Source: Tsukamurella ocularis (GTDB lineage: Bacteria; Actinomycetota; Actinomycetes; Mycobacteriales; Mycobacteriaceae). Taken from it: a stretch of 64,000 nt of DNA. The stretch lies in NCBI RefSeq assembly GCF_024807615.1, contig NZ_JANUCJ010000005.1, positions 124,001 through 188,000 on the forward strand, read 5' to 3'. Under the pieces are notes generated by a model, which saw only the letters and a list, made by a program, of their open reading frames with translations, did no database searches and had not been told where the DNA came from. How positions within the stretch are numbered: position 1 is the stretch's first letter; the number at the start of each line of letters is the position of its first letter. Position numbers and translations under genes: made by a program. Of the stretch, positions 29,061-38,422 are shown piece after piece.

Positions 29061-30601
29061 TTCGGTGACTCCCCGTTCTCGTTGTTGACCGCGCTCGCCG
29101 TGCCCAGGTGCTCGGCGACCTCCCACATCTTCTCGGACTTCGACGCCTTGACCAAAACGAGGTCGCCCGGCCGGAGCTCGTCCCGCAGCCGGTCGACGGC
29201 CTCCTCGCGGGTGTCGACCCGCACGGCCTCACTGCCCCAGGAGCCCTCCATCACGGCGCCCTGCCACAGCGCGTGTACCGCGCGGGAGGTACCGACGCAG
29301 ATCGTCGACGTGATGTCGAGCCGCACCAGGAACCGGCCCAGCCGATCGTGCTCGAGGATCGACTCGTCGCCCAGCTCGCCCATCTCGCCGAGGACTGCGA
29401 AGGTGCGACGACGGTCGCGGCCGGGCAGGCGCTCCCCCGCCTCGTCGTGCTCGGACATGAGCACGAGGCTGCGCAGCGCGGCCCGCATCGCGTCGGGATT
29501 GGCGTTGTAGGTGTCGTTGACCACGGTCACGCCCTCGTCGGTGGTGAAGACGTCCATCCGGCGCGGCGACGCGGCGCCGGCGCGCGAAAGCGCCTCGGCG
29601 ACCTGCGCGACCGTCGCGCCGCATTCGAGGCCGACCGCCGCAGCGGCCAAGGCGTTGTGCACCTGGTGCTCGCCGTGGACCTTGAGTGCGACGGACGCGG
29701 TGCCCGCAGGGCTACGGAGGGTGAAGGACGCGCGGGCCTGCGCGTCGATGCGCACATCCGCCGCCGCGATCTCCGCATCACCGGCGCCGTAGAAGACGAC
29801 GCGCGCGTCCGTCCGCGCGGCCATCGCTGCCACCGCGGCGTCGTCGCCGTTGAGCACGGCGACGCCGCCCTTCCCGGGCTCTGTGGAGCCCGCGGGCAGA
29901 GCCTCGACCAGTTCGCCCTTGGCGCGGGCGATGGCCTCGCGGGAGCCGAACTCGCCGAGGTGCGCGGTGCCGACGTTGAGCTCAACGCCGATGCGTGGCG
30001 GCGCGACCTTGGCCAGCGTTGCGATGTGGCCCTCGCCGCGGGCCGACATCTCGAGCACCAGGAACTTCGTCGACGCCGTGGCGCGCAGCGCGGTCCACGG
30101 GTGGCCGATCTCATTGTTGAAGGAGCCGGGCGGCGCGACGGTCTCGCCGAGCGGCCGCAGCACGGCGGCGATGAGGTCTTTGGTCGACGTCTTGCCGGCC
30201 GAGCCGGTGACACCGACCACCGTCAGCCCGTCCGCGGCCAGGGTCTTCGTGCAGTAGGCAGCCAGGTCGCCCAGGGCCTTCAGCACTGCGGCGCCCGCGC
30301 CGTCGGTGTCGTTCTCCAGCGCCATGACGCGGTTGTCTGTCTCGCCGGAGACTGGGACGACGATCGCCGGCACTCCCACGGGGCGGGCGCCGAGCACCGC
30401 GACCGCGCCCTTATCGATCGCGGTCACGGCGAAGTCGTGCCCGTCGACGCGGGCGCCGGGCAGCGCGAGGAACAGCCCGCCGGGCGCGACCTCGCGGGAG
30501 TCGAATTCGACGGTGCCGGTGACCTTCGCTTCGGGGTCGGGCACGTCGTGCAGGGTGCCACCGACGATCGCGGCGACCTCGCGGAGAGTGAGCTCGATCA
30601 T
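29057..30601 (-). CDS. murF: UDP-N-acetylmuramoyl-tripeptide--D-alanyl-D-alanine ligase
   Basis: A 514-residue Mur ligase adding D-Ala-D-Ala to the UDP-MurNAc tripeptide. The substrate-binding N-terminal domain ([19 protein letters not shown] near residue 30) precedes the ATP loop [12 protein letters not shown] near residue 130, then [12 protein letters not shown] near residue 210, and [13 protein letters not shown] near residue 360. The ATG at 30601 overlaps the murE stop by 4 bp. Its last base pairs overlap the mraY start. Confidence 0.95.
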   Translation of the reverse strand: MIELTLREVAAIVGGTLHDVPDPEAKVTGTVEFDSREVAPGGLFLALPGARVDGHDFAVTAIDKGAVAVLGARPVGVPAIVVPVSGETDNRVMALENDTDGAGAAVLKALGDLAAYCTKTLAADGLTVVGVTGSAGKTSTKDLIAAVLRPLGETVAPPGSFNNEIGHPWTALRATASTKFLVLEMSARGEGHIATLAKVAPPRIGVELNVGTAHLGEFGSREAIARAKGELVEALPAGSTEPGKGGVAVLNGDDAAVAAMAARTDARVVFYGAGDAEIAAADVRIDAQARASFTLRSPAGTASVALKVHGEHQVHNALAAAAVGLECGATVAQVAEALSRAGAASPRRMDVFTTDEGVTVVNDTYNANPDAMRAALRSLVLMSEHDEAGERLPGRDRRRTFAVLGEMGELGDESILEHDRLGRFLVRLDITSTICVGTSRAVHALWQGAVMEGSWGSEAVRVDTREEAVDRLRDELRPGDLVLVKASKSEKMWEVAEHLGTASAVNNENGESPK

Positions 30602-32136
30602 GCGCGGGCCTCCAGTGCGGCGGCCAGCTCGTCGCGGTCGTCGAACGGGTGCTTGACGCCGCCTATCTCCTGGCCGGCCTCGTGGCCCTTGCCCGCGATG
30701 AGCACGACGTCGCCGGTGCGGGCCCAGTTCACGGCCTCGACGATGGCGGCGCGGCGGTCACCGATTTCACGGACCTCGCCGCCGCCCGTCACGGCACGCG
30801 CGCCCGCGGCCACGGCTGCGCGGATCGCGGCGGGATCCTCAGTGCGGGGATTGTCGTCGGTCACGATGACCAGCTCGGCGGCGCTCGCGGCCGCCTCGCC
30901 CATGAGGGGGCGCTTGCCGCGATCGCGGTCGCCGCCCGCGCCCACGACCACGACGATCCGGCCGGCGGTCTGGCCGCGCAGCGTCGCGATCACCGCGTCG
31001 AGCGCGGCGGGCTTGTGGGCGTAGTCAACGACGGCGAGGAAGTCCTGGCCGCGGTCGATGCGCTGCACCCGGCCGGGCACGGCGACGGCGCCGATGCCGC
31101 GAGCCGCGTCGGCGAGCGGGACGCCGGCCTCGTGGGCGATGACCAACGCCAGCGCGGCATTGGCGACGTTGTACGCGCCGGGCAGCCCGACGACGGCGGA
31201 GAAGGTCTGTCCGTCCGGCCCGCTGAGGGTGAACCGCTGGGTGCCGTCGGAGTACGCGGCGACCTCGCCCGCGGTCCAGTCGGCGGGACCGGTGGTGGCG
31301 ACGGTGACCAGCGGCAGGCCGGCCGCGCGGCGCAATTCGGCCATGCGGTGGCCCCACTCGTCGTCGACGCAGATGACGGCGCGCTCGCAGGCCTCCGGCC
31401 CGAGGAAGAGCAGCGACTTCGCGGCGAAGTAGTCCTCCATCGTCGGGTGGTAGTCGAGGTGGTCCTGGCTCAGGTTGGTGAAGGCGCCGACCGCGAACCG
31501 GGTGCCGCCCGCCCGGTTCTGAGCCAGGGCGTGCGAGCTGACCTCCATCACGGCGGCGGTCACGCCGCGCTCGACCATGGAGGCGAACAGCCCCTGGAGT
31601 GCGGAGCCCTCCGGTGTGGTGAGGGTGGTCGGGACGTCGACGCCGGCGATCCGGGTGCCGACGGTGCCGATCAGCCCCGTCGGGTTACCGCCGGCGGCGA
31701 GCGCCGCCTCCACGAGGTAGCTGGTGGTGGTCTTGCCGGACGTGCCGGTGATGCCGACGAGCGTCATCCGCGTCGACGGTGCGCCGTAGACCACGGCCGC
31801 GACCGGACCGAGGACCGAGCGCGGATCCCCGTGCAGCAGCACGGGGACGTCGTGGCCGTCCTCCGCGAGGAGGGCGGCACCGTCGGGATCGGTGAGGACG
31901 GCGACGGCCCCCGCCTCGATCGCGCCCGCGGCGAACCGCGCGCCGTGCGTGGTGGTGCCGGGGACGGCGCAGAAGAGATCGCCGGGGCGCGCCTCTTGGG
32001 CGCGCACGGTCGCCCCGGTGAGTCGCAGCTCACCGGCGTCGGCACCTGCGAGGGTGACACCCGGGACCTGCGCAGCGACCTCGGCCGGCGTGGCTCCGCG
32101 GGGGTGGGCGGGGCGGGTGAGAGTCGATTCGGGCAC
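30598..32136 (-). CDS. murE: UDP-N-acetylmuramoyl-L-alanyl-D-glutamate--2,6-diaminopimelate ligase
   Basis: A 512-residue Mur ligase. The ATP loop is TGTSGKTTTSYLVE near residue 130, the central motif NLSQDHLDYHPTMEDY near residue 222, and the diaminopimelate-selecting motif is DDNPRTEDP near residue 427 (DNPR is diagnostic for meso-Dap rather than lysine), so the cell wall is of the Dap type. The GTG at 32136 can be read two ways: AGGA lies seven bases upstream as a ribosome site, and TAGGAT (32148-32143) also sits at exact leaderless spacing, so murE might have its own promoter in the 24-bp gap after pbpB. Confidence 0.95.
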   Translation of the reverse strand: MPESTLTRPAHPRGATPAEVAAQVPGVTLAGADAGELRLTGATVRAQEARPGDLFCAVPGTTTHGARFAAGAIEAGAVAVLTDPDGAALLAEDGHDVPVLLHGDPRSVLGPVAAVVYGAPSTRMTLVGITGTSGKTTTSYLVEAALAAGGNPTGLIGTVGTRIAGVDVPTTLTTPEGSALQGLFASMVERGVTAAVMEVSSHALAQNRAGGTRFAVGAFTNLSQDHLDYHPTMEDYFAAKSLLFLGPEACERAVICVDDEWGHRMAELRRAAGLPLVTVATTGPADWTAGEVAAYSDGTQRFTLSGPDGQTFSAVVGLPGAYNVANAALALVIAHEAGVPLADAARGIGAVAVPGRVQRIDRGQDFLAVVDYAHKPAALDAVIATLRGQTAGRIVVVVGAGGDRDRGKRPLMGEAAASAAELVIVTDDNPRTEDPAAIRAAVAAGARAVTGGGEVREIGDRRAAIVEAVNWARTGDVVLIAGKGHEAGQEIGGVKHPFDDRDELAAALEARA

Positions 32137-32160
32137 CGGTAGATCCTACCCGCCGGTTAA

Positions 32161-34128
32161 CTACTTACCGGCCACAAGCGTCAGCGGCTTCGACGGCGGC
32201 GAGAGCGGGACGCCGTACTTCTGCAGCAGGAACGAGGCGATGTCGTGGAACAGCGGCGCCGCGGACTGCCCGCCGGTGCCGTCGGAGCTCCGGGCGGGCG
32301 CGTCCATCATCAGGCCGATGACGAAGCGCGGGTCGTTCGTGGGCGCCACGCCCGCGAAAGTGATGTTGTACAGCGAGTTGGAGTACGCCTTGGTCACCGG
32401 GTCGACCTGCTGCGCCGTCCCGGTCTTGCCGCTGATCTGGTAGCCCTCCACCGAGCCCGGCGCGCCGGTGCCCTGCTGGTAGCCCATCGGATCGCGCTGC
32501 AGTGCGGCACGGAACATGTCGAGCACGGTGCGGGCGGTCTCGGAGCTCATCACGCGGACCGGCTCGGCGCCCGACGCGGGGTTCGCGGCACCGTCGACCT
32601 CCTTGATGATGCGCGGCGGGATCCGGACCCCGTCGTTGGCGAGGGCCTGGTACATGCCGGCCATCTGCAGCACCGTCATCGACAGGCCCTGGCCGATCGG
32701 CAGGTTGGCGAACGTGCCGCCGGACCACTGGTTGCGCGCAGGCACGGCGCCGCCGGACTCACCGGGCAGGCCCACGCCGGTGGAGCGGCCCAGGCCGAAG
32801 CGGTCGACGTAGTCGGCGAAAGCGTTCTCGCCGACGCGCTGCGCGAGCATCAGTGTGCCCACGTTGGACGACTTACCGAAGACGCCGGTCGTGGTGTACG
32901 GCTCGGTGCCGTGCGCCCAGGCGTCCTTGACCGTGACACCGGCCATCCTGATCTGCCCCGGGACCTGCAGCACCTCGTCGGGCTTGGTCTTGCCGCCGTC
33001 GATCGCGGCGACGGCGGTGATGAGCTTGTTCACCGAGCCCGGCTCGAAGGGCGTGGTGACGGCGAGGTTGCCGGTGCGCGCCGAGTCCGGGTTGTTGTTC
33101 ACGCCGAGCGACGGGTTGAAGGTGTTGTCGACGCCCATCGCCAGTACCTGGCCGGTCTTGGAGTCGAGCACGACGGCCTGCACGCTCTTCGCGCCGGACT
33201 TCGCCTTCGCCTGGGCGACGGCCTGCTGGACGAAGAACTGCACGTCGTTGTCGAGGGTGAGCACGACGCGGGCGCCGTTGGCGGCGGGATGGATGTCGCG
33301 GGTGCTGCCGGGGATGACGGCACCGTCGGAGCCGCGGTCGTAGGTGCGCGAGCCGTCCGTACCGGCGAGGATCGAATCCAGCGAGGACTCGAGGCCGATC
33401 AGGCCCTGCCCCTCGAAACCGGTGGTGCCCACGATGTTCGCGGCCAGCGAGCCGCCGGGGTAGTTACGGATCGACTGCCGCTCGGCACCGACCTCGGAGT
33501 ACTCGTCGGTGATCGCCGAGGCCTTGGCCGGGTCGACACCACGGGCCAGGTAGACGAAGGTGTCGTTGCCGCGCATCTGCTCGAGCAGCTTCTGCTCGTT
33601 CACGGAGTCGCCGAGGACGGAGACGATCTTCTTGGCGATCTGCTGCAGCCGGTCGTCGACGCCGACGGGCGTGACCCCCTTCGCGGCGTCGCCGCCCTCC
33701 TTGACCAGCTCGACGTCCTTGTCGTACTTCTCCTGGATCTGCTTGCGTACGGCGACGGGCTGCAGGGTCAGCGACTTGGCCTCCATCGTGAAGGCGATCG
33801 GCTGCCCCGCACGGTCGGTGATCGAACCGCGGACGGCCGGCAGCACCTCTTTGACCTGACGCTGGCTCTCCGCCTTCGCGGACAGGCCCGGCGCCTGCAC
33901 GAACTGGACGACGCCGAGCCACACCGCGATGACGGTGAAGACCGCGACGATCACCCAGCCACCGATGCGGACGCGGCCGGTGAAGGCGGTGGAGACCTCG
34001 GGTGCGCGGCCGCCCTTGACGCGGGCGCGGGCGGACTGGTGACCGGCCTTGGGGGCCGCGGCGCCGCGCTGCGCCCCGGAGCGGGCGGTGGGCCGCGTCT
34101 TCGTCGGCGGGCGCTGAGCGCGGGTCAC
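32161..34128 (-). CDS. pbpB: Septal peptidoglycan transpeptidase PbpB (FtsI/PBP3)
   Basis: A 655-residue class B penicillin-binding protein. A basic cytosolic tail of about 65 residues and one membrane helix (about 68-90) precede the pedestal (SITDRAGQPIAFT near residue 125) and the transpeptidase domain. The active-site Ser is in FEPGSVNKLIT (SxxK, near residue 357), SxN is GKSSNVGT near residue 420, and KTG is ISGKTGTAQQV near residue 575. It cross-links septal wall with FtsW. The GTG at 34128 gives a GTGA overlap with the ftsL-like gene; the longer open frame is antisense noise over ftsL. Confidence 0.95.
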   Translation of the reverse strand: MTRAQRPPTKTRPTARSGAQRGAAAPKAGHQSARARVKGGRAPEVSTAFTGRVRIGGWVIVAVFTVIAVWLGVVQFVQAPGLSAKAESQRQVKEVLPAVRGSITDRAGQPIAFTMEAKSLTLQPVAVRKQIQEKYDKDVELVKEGGDAAKGVTPVGVDDRLQQIAKKIVSVLGDSVNEQKLLEQMRGNDTFVYLARGVDPAKASAITDEYSEVGAERQSIRNYPGGSLAANIVGTTGFEGQGLIGLESSLDSILAGTDGSRTYDRGSDGAVIPGSTRDIHPAANGARVVLTLDNDVQFFVQQAVAQAKAKSGAKSVQAVVLDSKTGQVLAMGVDNTFNPSLGVNNNPDSARTGNLAVTTPFEPGSVNKLITAVAAIDGGKTKPDEVLQVPGQIRMAGVTVKDAWAHGTEPYTTTGVFGKSSNVGTLMLAQRVGENAFADYVDRFGLGRSTGVGLPGESGGAVPARNQWSGGTFANLPIGQGLSMTVLQMAGMYQALANDGVRIPPRIIKEVDGAANPASGAEPVRVMSSETARTVLDMFRAALQRDPMGYQQGTGAPGSVEGYQISGKTGTAQQVDPVTKAYSNSLYNITFAGVAPTNDPRFVIGLMMDAPARSSDGTGGQSAAPLFHDIASFLLQKYGVPLSPPSKPLTLVAGK

Positions 34129-34979
34129 CGGGCAGTCCCCTGGGCCGGCGCCTGCGCGGCGGGGCTCGGGGCGGGCGTCGGAGCCGGAGTCTGCGCGGGT
34201 GTCTGGGTGGCCGCCGACGGTGCGGGCGTCGGCGCGTTCACGACGGTCGGGCTGCCGGGGTTCATGGTGACCAATTGTTCCCCGCCCGCCGGTGCGGGTC
34301 CGGGATTCCCGGCGACCGGCGTGCCGGAACCATCGGACGTGGCGCCACTGGGGTCGCCGGTGCGCTGCGCGGGCGGATTGAGTGCGGGCTTGGCGGCACC
34401 GGTGGCGGGCGCGGGCTTGCCGACCACGACGACCTTGCCGCCCTCCTTGCCGACCAGGACCGGGACGGTCCCCGCCGGGATCATGCCGAGCGCGGTAGCG
34501 CGCTCGGCGAGTCCCGGGGCGCTCTCCCCCGACTTCACGTCGCGCTCCAGAGCCGCCTTCTTCTCGGCGAGCGAGTTGTTCACGGCCTCGCGCTTGCGGA
34601 GATCGTAGGAGTTCTCGGCGCTGCCGGTCGAAAGCCATAGCGTCAGGCCCAGTCCGGCGCAGACGAGTGCGATCAAGGCCAGCACGAACGGCACCCGGCG
34701 CACCACGCCGGCCGGGCGGGGCAGACGGGCGAGCAGACCCGCGGAGGCCGCACCGTCACGGTGCCGGCGCAGGGCGCGCTCGGCGGGCGTCTCTCGCAGG
34801 GAGCCGCCCGCGTCGAGGACAGCCCGCTGCTGCTCGATGCGCTTCTGTCGCCGGTCCAGCGCGCGCTGCGCGGAGCTCGACCGGGGTCGCGAGGTGTCGC
34901 GGTCGTCACGGCGTGCGGGCGCCCGCCGGGTCCGGGTGTCCGGAGTCGACGGTGCCTGGGTCGCGTTCGGTGCGGTCAT
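34125..34979 (-). CDS. ftsL: FtsL-like divisome membrane protein (Rv2164c type)
   Basis: A 284-residue bitopic protein between rsmH and pbpB, the fixed place of ftsL. It has a long basic cytosolic part (residues 1-90), one membrane helix (about 95-115, [20 protein letters not shown]), a short heptad-like segment ([21 protein letters not shown], near 125-145) and a Pro/Ala-rich exported tail of about 110 residues with repeated APAPTPAPS-type sequence. Core divisome FtsL proteins are much shorter; the proline-rich tail is a mycobacterial trait. The ATG at 34979 overlaps the rsmH stop by 4 bp. Confidence 0.82.
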   Translation of the reverse strand: MTAPNATQAPSTPDTRTRRAPARRDDRDTSRPRSSSAQRALDRRQKRIEQQRAVLDAGGSLRETPAERALRRHRDGAASAGLLARLPRPAGVVRRVPFVLALIALVCAGLGLTLWLSTGSAENSYDLRKREAVNNSLAEKKAALERDVKSGESAPGLAERATALGMIPAGTVPVLVGKEGGKVVVVGKPAPATGAAKPALNPPAQRTGDPSGATSDGSGTPVAGNPGPAPAGGEQLVTMNPGSPTVVNAPTPAPSAATQTPAQTPAPTPAPSPAAQAPAQGTAR

Positions 34980-35983
34980 CGCGCGCTCCTCGTGCTGCGG
35001 GTCCGGTCGGTGGGGGTGTCGAGACGGCGGGCCGCGCGCATGCGCACGGGCGCCGCCCGCTGGTTCTCGGTGATCTCGCCATCGGTGGCGCGCTCGGCGC
35101 CGCGGGTGAGCAGTTCGAAGGTCGCGCCGGTCCCGGGCAGTTCGACAGGCAGCCCCGCGGGACTGGTGGACCGGGTCCGTTCCGCGAGCGCGGTCTTGAC
35201 GATGCGGTCCTCGAGCGACTGGTAGCTGAGAAAGACGATGCGACCGCCCGCGGCGAGCGCGTCAAGGCCCTGCGGCACCGCGGCCTCCAGGGAGGCGAGC
35301 TCGGCGTTCACCTCGATCCGTAGCGCCTGGAAGGTGCGCTTGGCCGGATGCCCGCCGGTGCGGCGCGCGGGCGCGGGGATCGTGGCGTAGAGCAGCTCGA
35401 CGAGACGGCCGCTGGTGGTGAAGGGCTCCTTCTCGCGCTCCTTGAGAACGGCGGAGGCGATCTTGCCCGCGAACCGCTCGTCGCCGTAACGCTGCAGGAT
35501 CCGCGCGAGGTCGCCGTGGGAGTAGGTGTTGAGCACGTCGGCCGCGGTGAGGGGATCCTCGACATTCATCCGCATGTCGAGTGGGGCGTCGACGGAGTAG
35601 GCGAAGCCCCGCTCGGCCCGGTCGAGCTGCATGGACGAGACGCCGAGGTCGAACAGGATCGCATCGACGCCGGGGCCGCCCGCACCCCACGAGAGCCCCA
35701 GGTCATCGAGGGCGTCCGCCATCCCGTCGTAGCGAGTGTGGACGGGGATGAAGCGATCGCCGAACCGGGCCAGCCGCTCGCCGGCGATGGCGTGTGCGTC
35801 GGTGTCGCGGTCGAGGCCGACGACGCGGGCGTGCGGGAAGGATTCGAGGATGAGCTCGGAGTGGCCGCCGGCGCCGAGTGTCGCGTCGACGTAGACGGCG
35901 CCGTCGTGCTGCAGCGCCGGGGCGAGGAGCTCACGCACGCGGGTCGCAAGGACCGGCACGTGACCGAAGAACTCGTCGGACAT
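34976..35983 (-). CDS. rsmH: 16S rRNA m4C1402 methyltransferase
   Basis: A 335-residue SAM-dependent enzyme (formerly MraW) methylating N4 of C1402 in 16S rRNA. Motif I is [16 protein letters not shown] near residue 33, then GLDRDTDA near residue 55, and the RsmH-specific [19 protein letters not shown] near residue 105 with [20 protein letters not shown] near residue 230. The ATG at 35983 has GGAGGAG upstream; the frame is open six codons further. It is separated from mraZ by 154 bp. Confidence 0.95.
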   Translation of the reverse strand: MSDEFFGHVPVLATRVRELLAPALQHDGAVYVDATLGAGGHSELILESFPHARVVGLDRDTDAHAIAGERLARFGDRFIPVHTRYDGMADALDDLGLSWGAGGPGVDAILFDLGVSSMQLDRAERGFAYSVDAPLDMRMNVEDPLTAADVLNTYSHGDLARILQRYGDERFAGKIASAVLKEREKEPFTTSGRLVELLYATIPAPARRTGGHPAKRTFQALRIEVNAELASLEAAVPQGLDALAAGGRIVFLSYQSLEDRIVKTALAERTRSTSPAGLPVELPGTGATFELLTRGAERATDGEITENQRAAPVRMRAARRLDTPTDRTRSTRSAR

Positions 35984-36137
35984 GACTCCTCCAGGGCACA
36001 CGATGGCGTTCGATGGTTTCTGGCGGATGGAGCGGGGTCCCCGCCCGACCCCGTACCTGGCGTTGGGGAAGTACGTCAGGGCCGGTTCGGGCGCAGGCCT
36101 CGGTCCACCTCGACCGGGCCGCGCAAGAGCGCGGTTG

Positions 36138-36569
36138 TCAGAAGATCGCCTTGAGCGACTCGGACTGCGGCTGTGCGTAGTCGTCTTCGTGCTGTGCCTG
36201 GTAGTGCTCCCACGCCTCCGCGTCCCAGATCTCCAGGAACCTCCGCGATCCGACGACGACGCATTCCTTGGTCAGGCCTGCGTAGCGACGGTGATCGGCC
36301 GAGAGCGAGATCCGACCCTGGGAGTCGGGACGCTGATCGTCCGAGCTGGCGAAGAAGTTGCGGTAGAAGGCGCGTCCGGCGGGGTCGGTCCATTCGATGG
36401 CATCCGCCTTCTCGGCGATGCGCTCGAACTCCGCCTTCGGGTACACCGTGAGGCTTCGATCCTGTCCTTTCGTGATCGTCAGCCCACCCGCCAGTTCCTC
36501 GCGGTACTTCGCGGGGAGGGTGAGCCGTCCCTTGTCATCGAGCTTCGGCGTGTAGGTACCCGTGAACAT
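36138..36569 (-). CDS. mraZ: Transcriptional regulator MraZ
   Basis: A 143-residue protein with two AbrB-like SpoVT domains: [24 protein letters not shown] at the start and [17 protein letters not shown] near residue 85. MraZ forms ring oligomers, binds short direct repeats upstream of its own gene and regulates dcw transcription. The frame opens 12 codons earlier, but the ATG at 36569 matches the family start and has GGGAGGTG upstream. The repeat array at 36631-36680 is its likely autoregulatory site. Confidence 0.95.
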   Translation of the reverse strand: MFTGTYTPKLDDKGRLTLPAKYREELAGGLTITKGQDRSLTVYPKAEFERIAEKADAIEWTDPAGRAFYRNFFASSDDQRPDSQGRISLSADHRRYAGLTKECVVVGSRRFLEIWDAEAWEHYQAQHEDDYAQPQSESLKAIF

Positions 36570-36619
36570 CACGGCCACCTCCCGCCTACCCCGAGGGGTT
36601 GTCACTGGATCGAGACTTC

Positions 36620-36625
36620 AGACTA
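36620..36625 (-). promoter_or_regulatory. Predicted -10 element of the mraZ promoter
   Basis: TAGTCT on the minus strand, immediately downstream of the TGG repeat array. Transcription would start near 36613 and give a leader of about 44 bases before the mraZ ATG. The -35 region would be covered by the repeats. Confidence 0.55.
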
Positions 36626-36630
36626 GCGCG

Positions 36631-36680
36631 TCTTTCTCCAGTGCGCCCCACATTACCCCACCATTCACCACTTTCAGCCA
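36631..36680 (-). promoter_or_regulatory. MraZ box: five TGG repeats at exact 10-bp spacing
   Basis: Read on the minus strand, TGG begins at 36680, 36670, 36660, 36650 and 36640 (TGGCTG, TGGTGA, TGGGGT, TGGGGC, TGGAGA), one helical turn apart. MraZ proteins are known to bind TGGG-type direct repeats of this spacing upstream of mraZ. The two central copies are the strongest (GTGGGG). The array ends next to the predicted -10. Confidence 0.7.
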
Positions 36681-37212
36681 CACCGCGGCGCGTTTCGCGG
36701 CGGATTCTCAGAAACAGCCCAGTTCAAGGGCGTGGTGAGAGGTGGGGGGACGCGGCACGCCCGGCGTGGCGGACTTCGTCACACCTGCGGAATCGTGCGC
36801 GATCTCGCGACAGTTGAGACTCATGAGGCATGACGGATCACTGCCAGACGAGCCGTGGGGAGATGTGGGGAATCCAAGTGGGGCGAAGTGGGGAACAACC
36901 CACCGGAACGGTCCGGCGCAGCCCCGTTCCGGTGAATCCACGGTTCAGATGCACATGAGCCCGAATCCGGCCCTCCGTCGAGCTGAGCAGCGACCCCACG
37001 GCGAGGACGGCGCACCGACGGGGCCGGCGGTGCAGGTGGAGATACGGCGCGCATGGGCGACGCACGACACCAGTTCTCCCCCGTCGGATCGCAGCCGATC
37101 TGCTCCCGCGAATCCTCGCCGAGGAGCCGGCAACGGCTTCACGGGCGGCGACGGCGCACACGCGACGCAACCGGACCGCGGAGTGATCGTCGATTTCGCT
37201 CACAGCGCAACG
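36681..37212. other. Non-coding upstream region of the dcw cluster
   Basis: The largest gap in the window: 690 bp lie between mraZ and the DUF3040 gene. Besides the mraZ promoter and array, and the terminator of the upstream gene, this middle part holds a second repeat array (36855-36893). Open frames run through it on both strands, but none has a ribosome site or a plausible protein. No RNA gene was recognised. Confidence 0.6.
36855..36893 (+). repeat. Four GTGGGG repeats, opposite orientation to the mraZ array
   Basis: On the plus strand GTGGGG starts at 36855, 36865, 36878 and 36888, so the steps are 10, 13 and 10 bp. The unit equals the two best copies of the mraZ array, but the array points the other way and lies about 175 bp further upstream. 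It may be a second MraZ-binding site. Confidence 0.6.
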
Positions 37213-37242
37213 AAAAAGCCGCCGACCATCAGGGCGGCGGCT
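37213..37242 (-). terminator. Rho-independent terminator of the DUF3040 gene
   Basis: On the minus strand the 7-bp stem AGCCGCC...GGCGGCT (37242-37236 with 37223-37217) is followed directly by a run of T (TTTTTC), 18 bp after the DUF3040 stop. It isolates the dcw cluster from upstream transcription. Confidence 0.8.
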
Positions 37243-37259
37243 CTATCAGCTCTGCGAAC

Positions 37260-37670
37260 TCAGGGGAAGCGGCGGCGGAAGCGCTCTTCCATGCGGGCCA
37301 CGAAAGACTGACCGGATGCGCGGGCGCCTCGACCACGAGCCGATCGGGCGCGAACGGATCCATCCCCTTCGACGGTGCCGCGGGGCCCCTTGGAAGCAGG
37401 CCCGGACCACAGCGCGTAGATCACAGAACCGAACATCAGCAGGAAGCCGATGAGGCCGACAATCACGGTGTACTCCACCTTGCCCAGCAGCATCCCGGCG
37501 ATGAGCAGCATCAATCCGACCGCGAAGCCGATCGCCGCGATCACGCGGCGCTTACCCGAAGCGCCGACGAACCGCCCACCTCGAACGTTCGACGCGAACT
37601 TCGGATCCTCTGCGTACAGCGCGCTCTCGATCTGGTCGAGCATGCGCTGCTCGTGCTCGGAGAGTGGCAC
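37260..37670 (-). CDS. DUF3040 membrane protein
   Basis: A 136-residue protein starting with the DUF3040 hallmark PLSEHEQRMLDQIESALYAEDPKFAS, then a basic stretch and two membrane helices (about residues 45-65 and 70-90), and a basic hydrophilic tail ending in RMEERFRRRFP. Orthologous to Rv2169c, the gene upstream of the dcw cluster in M. tuberculosis. Function unknown. The GTG at 37670 has AAGGAGGGGAAC upstream, and supersedes a start six codons earlier. Confidence 0.85.
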   Translation of the reverse strand: MPLSEHEQRMLDQIESALYAEDPKFASNVRGGRFVGASGKRRVIAAIGFAVGLMLLIAGMLLGKVEYTVIVGLIGFLLMFGSVIYALWSGPASKGPRGTVEGDGSVRARSARGRGARASGQSFVARMEERFRRRFP

Positions 37671-37776
37671 GTTCCCCTCCTTCAGCACTCATGGGGTCCA
37701 ACTCCTCCTTTCATGATACGAGGCTTGTGACCCCACGACCACCATCCGCCGAAGAATGAGCGTTCGCTGTGAGAAA

Positions 37777-38190
37777 TCAGGCAGCGCGACACAGATCCGC
37801 TTCGACGGAATTCAGGAAGCTCTGCACTCGACCGTGAAGTACCGCGACCTCGTCGGCACTCACCGAGCGGGCCGTGGTTTCGAGCGCCGCGACCACCCCG
37901 GACACCGACGTGAAGTAAGCGACCCACTCCGCGTAGCCCGGAGCCGCCTTGGCGAGCCGCAACCAGGCGTTGCGCGTGGGGCGCCGGACACCGGTCTCCC
38001 GCTCCGCCAACAGGGCGGCCGCGCCGCGCAGCGCGGCGTGGTAGATCTCGCGGTACTGGTCGGCCGGGGCAGGCGAGCCGCCGGCGCGGGCGAGGAATTG
38101 GTCCGCGCGATCGAGGATGCGGGCAGCGCCCGACTCGCCCATGCGACGACCGGAACCGACGTGACCGATCCGTGCCTTCGATTCGACCAT
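37777..38190 (-). CDS. SAV_6107-type HEPN-domain protein
   Basis: A 137-residue all-helical protein resembling the SAV_6107 HEPN family, which sits next to DUF3040 genes in many actinobacteria: ILDRADQFLARAG near residue 25, YREIYHAALRGAAALLAERE near residue 45, WLRLAKAAPGYAEWVAYF near residue 75. Many HEPN proteins are RNases with an R-X4-6-H motif; I see only an R-E-I-Y-H arrangement near residue 47, so activity is doubtful. The ATG at 38190 has GGAGGAAGG upstream. No toxin-antitoxin partner is adjacent. Confidence 0.7.
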   Translation of the reverse strand: MVESKARIGHVGSGRRMGESGAARILDRADQFLARAGGSPAPADQYREIYHAALRGAAALLAERETGVRRPTRNAWLRLAKAAPGYAEWVAYFTSVSGVVAALETTARSVSADEVAVLHGRVQSFLNSVEADLCRAA

Positions 38191-38380
38191 GACCTTCCTC
38201 CTGCTCCGTGGGCCTTCTCACCCTGTTACCGCGAGTTGTACCGGACGGGACTGACACGTAACGCTTCCCTCGTTCCGCGCCAGCCCCGCCCGACGGACCG
38301 GGATCAGCGACCGAAGCCCCGGCGCCAGAACGTGTGCGCCAATCCGATGGCCCGTGATCGAACAATCATTCGATCCCCTC

Positions 38381-38386
38381 TAATAT
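38381..38386 (+). promoter_or_regulatory. Predicted -10 element of the GNAT-oxidoreductase-lppM operon
   Basis: TAATAT, one of the best -10 matches in the window, 37 bp before the GTG at 38423. Transcription should start near 38393. That leaves a leader of about 30 bases carrying the ribosome site GGGAGAGG. Confidence 0.5.
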
Positions 38387-38422
38387 AGCGTGAGTGTGCG
38401 AGACGTCAAGGGAGAGGAAGCC

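Noticed and set aside
36742-37311. A 189-codon frame in the dcw upstream region
   Set aside because: It runs through the terminator and into the 3' end of the DUF3040 gene, has no ribosome site and a low-complexity product.
37777-38190. The HEPN protein as the toxin of a toxin-antitoxin or defence pair
   Set aside because: No MNT nucleotidyltransferase or other antitoxin partner is adjacent, and the usual R-X4-6-H motif is not evident.
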